A stretch of 35,831 bases of DNA from Arenicella sp. (GTDB taxonomy: Bacteria; Pseudomonadota; Gammaproteobacteria; Arenicellales; Arenicellaceae): assembly GCA_023301745.1 (NCBI GenBank), contig JALZVW010000120.1, positions 1-35,831 on the forward strand, written 5' to 3'. Made by a program: the position numbers and the translations under genes. The notes below the pieces were generated by a model that was not told where the DNA came from, made no database searches, and saw only the letters and a program-made list of their open reading frames with translations. Within the stretch, counting starts at the first letter, position 1. Every line of letters starts with the position of its first letter. This document shows positions 34,068 to 35,831 of this stretch, piece by piece.

Positions 34068-34569
34068 TTTTATATTTTACGCATCTGTTTACAGAGAATA
34101 TTCATACATAGCAAAAATGGTTACGGGCTGATAATCCCCACGAAGCAACGATTGTCTGCTACAACAGATAAATAGGTTCTCAAGTCGTGACGCAAACTAA
34201 CAACAAGAAGCTTGTTCTTACTTAGACCTGAGATGCAATAAAAAACACACTTCCTAATTTATCATTTCACTCATCTACCGTTGACCACTATAGTAAAATT
34301 GGCATTGCTTTCCTACCCGCTCGACTACTAGAAAATCATTCGCTTTGGATATTTTTGGTCAGATCAGTGAATCTCGCCAAAGACAACAAAGGCTGTTAAA
34401 ACAACGTATCAACCGAAAAATAAGAATTTGACGCCTACCTTTTATTCTCTGAGCCAATATTAATCACAATAATCTTCAATGACGCCTACTTTTTAGTGAT
34501 CAGGCTCCGTTTAGATTAAATCGCGGTTGACTAAGGCCGCCCTGCCTCTCAAACTACTTAATTGTATTG
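34068..34569. other. 500-bp interval upstream of the lipoprotein gene
   Basis: No ORF is supported here. It must contain the promoters for the NTT operon (leftward) and for the lipoprotein (rightward). The only pattern I see is a direct repeat of TGACGCCTAC(C/T)TTTTA at 34429-34444 and 34480-34495. Confidence 0.5.
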
Positions 34570-35076
34570 ATGCGCACTCTGGTTCTGAAAATGAAATTAA
34601 AACTAATTCTAGTCTTGTCTCTTACATTGCTTTTTATAAGCGCCTGTTCTCAGAAAAGAAAGGTGACGGTTTCCGGCACAAAAAAGAGTGATATCTTAGA
34701 AGCCTCTAAGCAACCAATATACAGCGTTAATTTGATTAAAAAAGAAATTCCTGAAACCCTAAAAGACTTAAAAGTGGTATATCAGGCTCCCAAAGACTGC
34801 GCTGAATATAAACAAGAACTATTATTGTTAGACTCAGTTTTAGGCGAAGATTTGATCGACAAGGCCGATGAAAAAAACAAAAAGACCACCGTCAATCTTG
34901 GTAAAGCGATAGGCAAACAAGTTGAATCGACCATCCCATTTAATAGCGTTATCAAGTCACTCTCGGGCGCTAAAAAACATGAGAAAGCACGTTTATCAGC
35001 ATTTATCAGAGGGCAATCTCGTCGATCGTACTTAAAAGGCTGGGCGGCGGCTAGAGACTGTCAGACTAAAGACTAA
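34570..35076 (+). CDS. uncharacterised lipoprotein
   Basis: The track uses a TTG. ATG 34570, or ATG 34591 directly at the basic n-region, is better. The signal peptide is MKLKLILVLSLTLLFISAC with lipidation at that Cys, counted 26th from ATG 34570. The mature part, about 140 residues, includes APKDCAEYKQELLLLDSVLG, TIPFNSVIKSLSGAKKHEKA and RRSYLKGWAAARDC. This arrangement, two flanking cysteines and IPF...LSGA..H...RR.YLKG, matches an uncharacterised family I have seen in proteobacteria. Function is unknown. The gene is monocistronic and converges with the YHS gene. Confidence 0.75.
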   Translation: MRTLVLKMKLKLILVLSLTLLFISACSQKRKVTVSGTKKSDILEASKQPIYSVNLIKKEIPETLKDLKVVYQAPKDCAEYKQELLLLDSVLGEDLIDKADEKNKKTTVNLGKAIGKQVESTIPFNSVIKSLSGAKKHEKARLSAFIRGQSRRSYLKGWAAARDCQTKD

Positions 35077-35145
35077 CTATCATGCTTAATGTGAAGCTGA
35101 CCCGCTTATCAGCCTCAAGCATAATTAACTGTGCGGCGTTAATAG

Positions 35146-35189
35146 AACCTACCAAAGACAGGGTTTATTAAAAACCTTGTTGGTAGGTT
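35146..35189. terminator. large hairpin between convergent genes
   Basis: AACCTACCAA (35146-35155) pairs with TTGGTAGGTT (35180-35189); after a 3-nt bulge eight further pairs continue (one G-T) around an ATTAA loop. It overlaps the last codons of the YHS gene and lies between two convergent stops, so it is a likely bidirectional terminator. T-tracts are poor on both sides. Confidence 0.5.
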
Positions 35190-35659
35190 AGCCAGTTATT
35201 GTCACGTTTAGATTTTGCCTTAGTAAATGAAATATCACTTTTTTTGACATCTCTTTCTCCAAGCTTTTCTTTTGTATAAAGATACAATTTATCGTCTCTG
35301 ATAGTGAAGGCTTGGGGGTCAGAAACAATCAGTTTGTTGTTTGCGATTGAATACGCGCAATAGCCACCATATTGCGGTGAGAATTTTTCTGGGTTGTCTA
35401 GAAATCGATCTCGATTTTCGGCAGAAGAAAAATACCAAGTAACGTTATTATATTCACAAGTATGATCAGTATTTCCTTTAACAGCCCGTTCTTGGTCAAA
35501 ATACGCAACCGGATCATAACCGTCAATAGCGACACCAGCCACATTTGTCGATACCCGAGCAGGCTTATCAACTGGACTAAAATTTTTCGGCGTTTCAGCC
35601 GCAAATAAAGGCAGTGACAACAGGATTACTAGTGAAACCAAATGTTTAGCGATTTTCAT
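35168..35659 (-). CDS. exported YHS domain protein
   Basis: A 163-residue protein with a signal peptide (LVSLVILLSLPLFAAE). The mature part has the YHS-domain pattern: AIDGYDPVAYFDQERAVKGN, VTWYFSSAENRDRFLDNPEK and FSPQYGGYCAYSIANN, then a short C-terminal extension. YHS domains are metal- or heme-associated modules of uncertain function and are common in marine bacteria as single secreted proteins. The C-terminal codons overlap a large hairpin. Confidence 0.85.
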   Translation of the reverse strand: MKIAKHLVSLVILLSLPLFAAETPKNFSPVDKPARVSTNVAGVAIDGYDPVAYFDQERAVKGNTDHTCEYNNVTWYFSSAENRDRFLDNPEKFSPQYGGYCAYSIANNKLIVSDPQAFTIRDDKLYLYTKEKLGERDVKKSDISFTKAKSKRDNNWLTYQQGF

Positions 35660-35831
35660 TTTTTATTCTCTTTAATTATACCAAGGCCCGACTACGCAAG
35701 GTTACATTACCACAAATGGTTAAAACCTTAACATGCGCCGAATCATCTATACTCTATAGGACCAGTGTAAACATAAGTTTCTTGCGCCCCAACTAAACAG
35801 CCATAACCCGAAAGCCTTACTAGTCACCTTA

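Overview
The window looks like chromosomal DNA of a marine or saprophytic gammaproteobacterium. The basis is the gene content: an alginate lyase of PL7 type, a pqiABC envelope-lipid operon, FtrA- and UxuA-type proteins and many lipoproteins. Nothing in it fixes the genus. There are no rRNA genes, recognisable tRNAs, transposases, integrases, phage genes or CRISPR arrays. All assignments come from reading translations and motifs by eye; no database search was run.

Layout. 1-5.1 kb holds small uncharacterised genes, a hemerythrin-like protein, a DUF4166 protein, a stand-alone receiver protein and a nitroreductase. 5.1-5.9 kb is gene-poor, with tiny ORFs and a recurring inverted 7-mer. 5.9-8.7 kb has a MATE exporter, a GFA-type zinc protein, a DUF4870-like membrane protein and a YciI-like protein. 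8.8-11.3 kb pairs a divergent Nramp-fold transporter with mannonate dehydratase (uxuA). 11.3-17.5 kb is mixed: HAD phosphatase, sulfotransferase, DUF393 protein, SAM methyltransferase, a KTSC-like small protein, a hydratase, and a decayed gene for a small secreted protein. 17.6-21.3 kb is a secreted carbohydrate block: beta-helix protein, PL7 alginate lyase lipoprotein and a lectin-fold lipoprotein. 21.3-23.3 kb has ftrA divergent from a rhodanese/GNAT pair. 23.4-27.0 kb is a pqiA-pqiA'-pqiB-pqiC operon. 27.1-34.1 kb holds a signal-peptide-bearing dikinase-like enzyme, two exported class A beta-lactamase-fold serine hydrolases and an NTT-type nucleotide transporter. 34.6-35.7 kb has an uncharacterised lipoprotein and a YHS-domain protein.

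How they may work together. PL7 lyase, lectin-fold lipoprotein, beta-helix protein and uxuA suggest uronate-polysaccharide use, but the other enzymes needed (oligoalginate lyase, DEH reductase, KDG kinase, aldolase) are not here. The PqiABC proteins would form a lipid-transport conduit between the two membranes. The 27-34 kb locus is the most unusual: a dikinase with glucan-water-dikinase-like domain order appears to be exported, where ATP is normally absent, and the neighbouring operon encodes a putative nucleotide translocase. I infer, without proof, a periplasmic ATP-dependent phosphorylation system.

Other points worth attention are an in-frame TGA exactly at the fourth zinc-ribbon cysteine of the first pqiA-like gene, and a roughly 220-bp element present twice (about 14.05 and 18.77 kb) that carries an orphan leftward terminator and may encode a small RNA.
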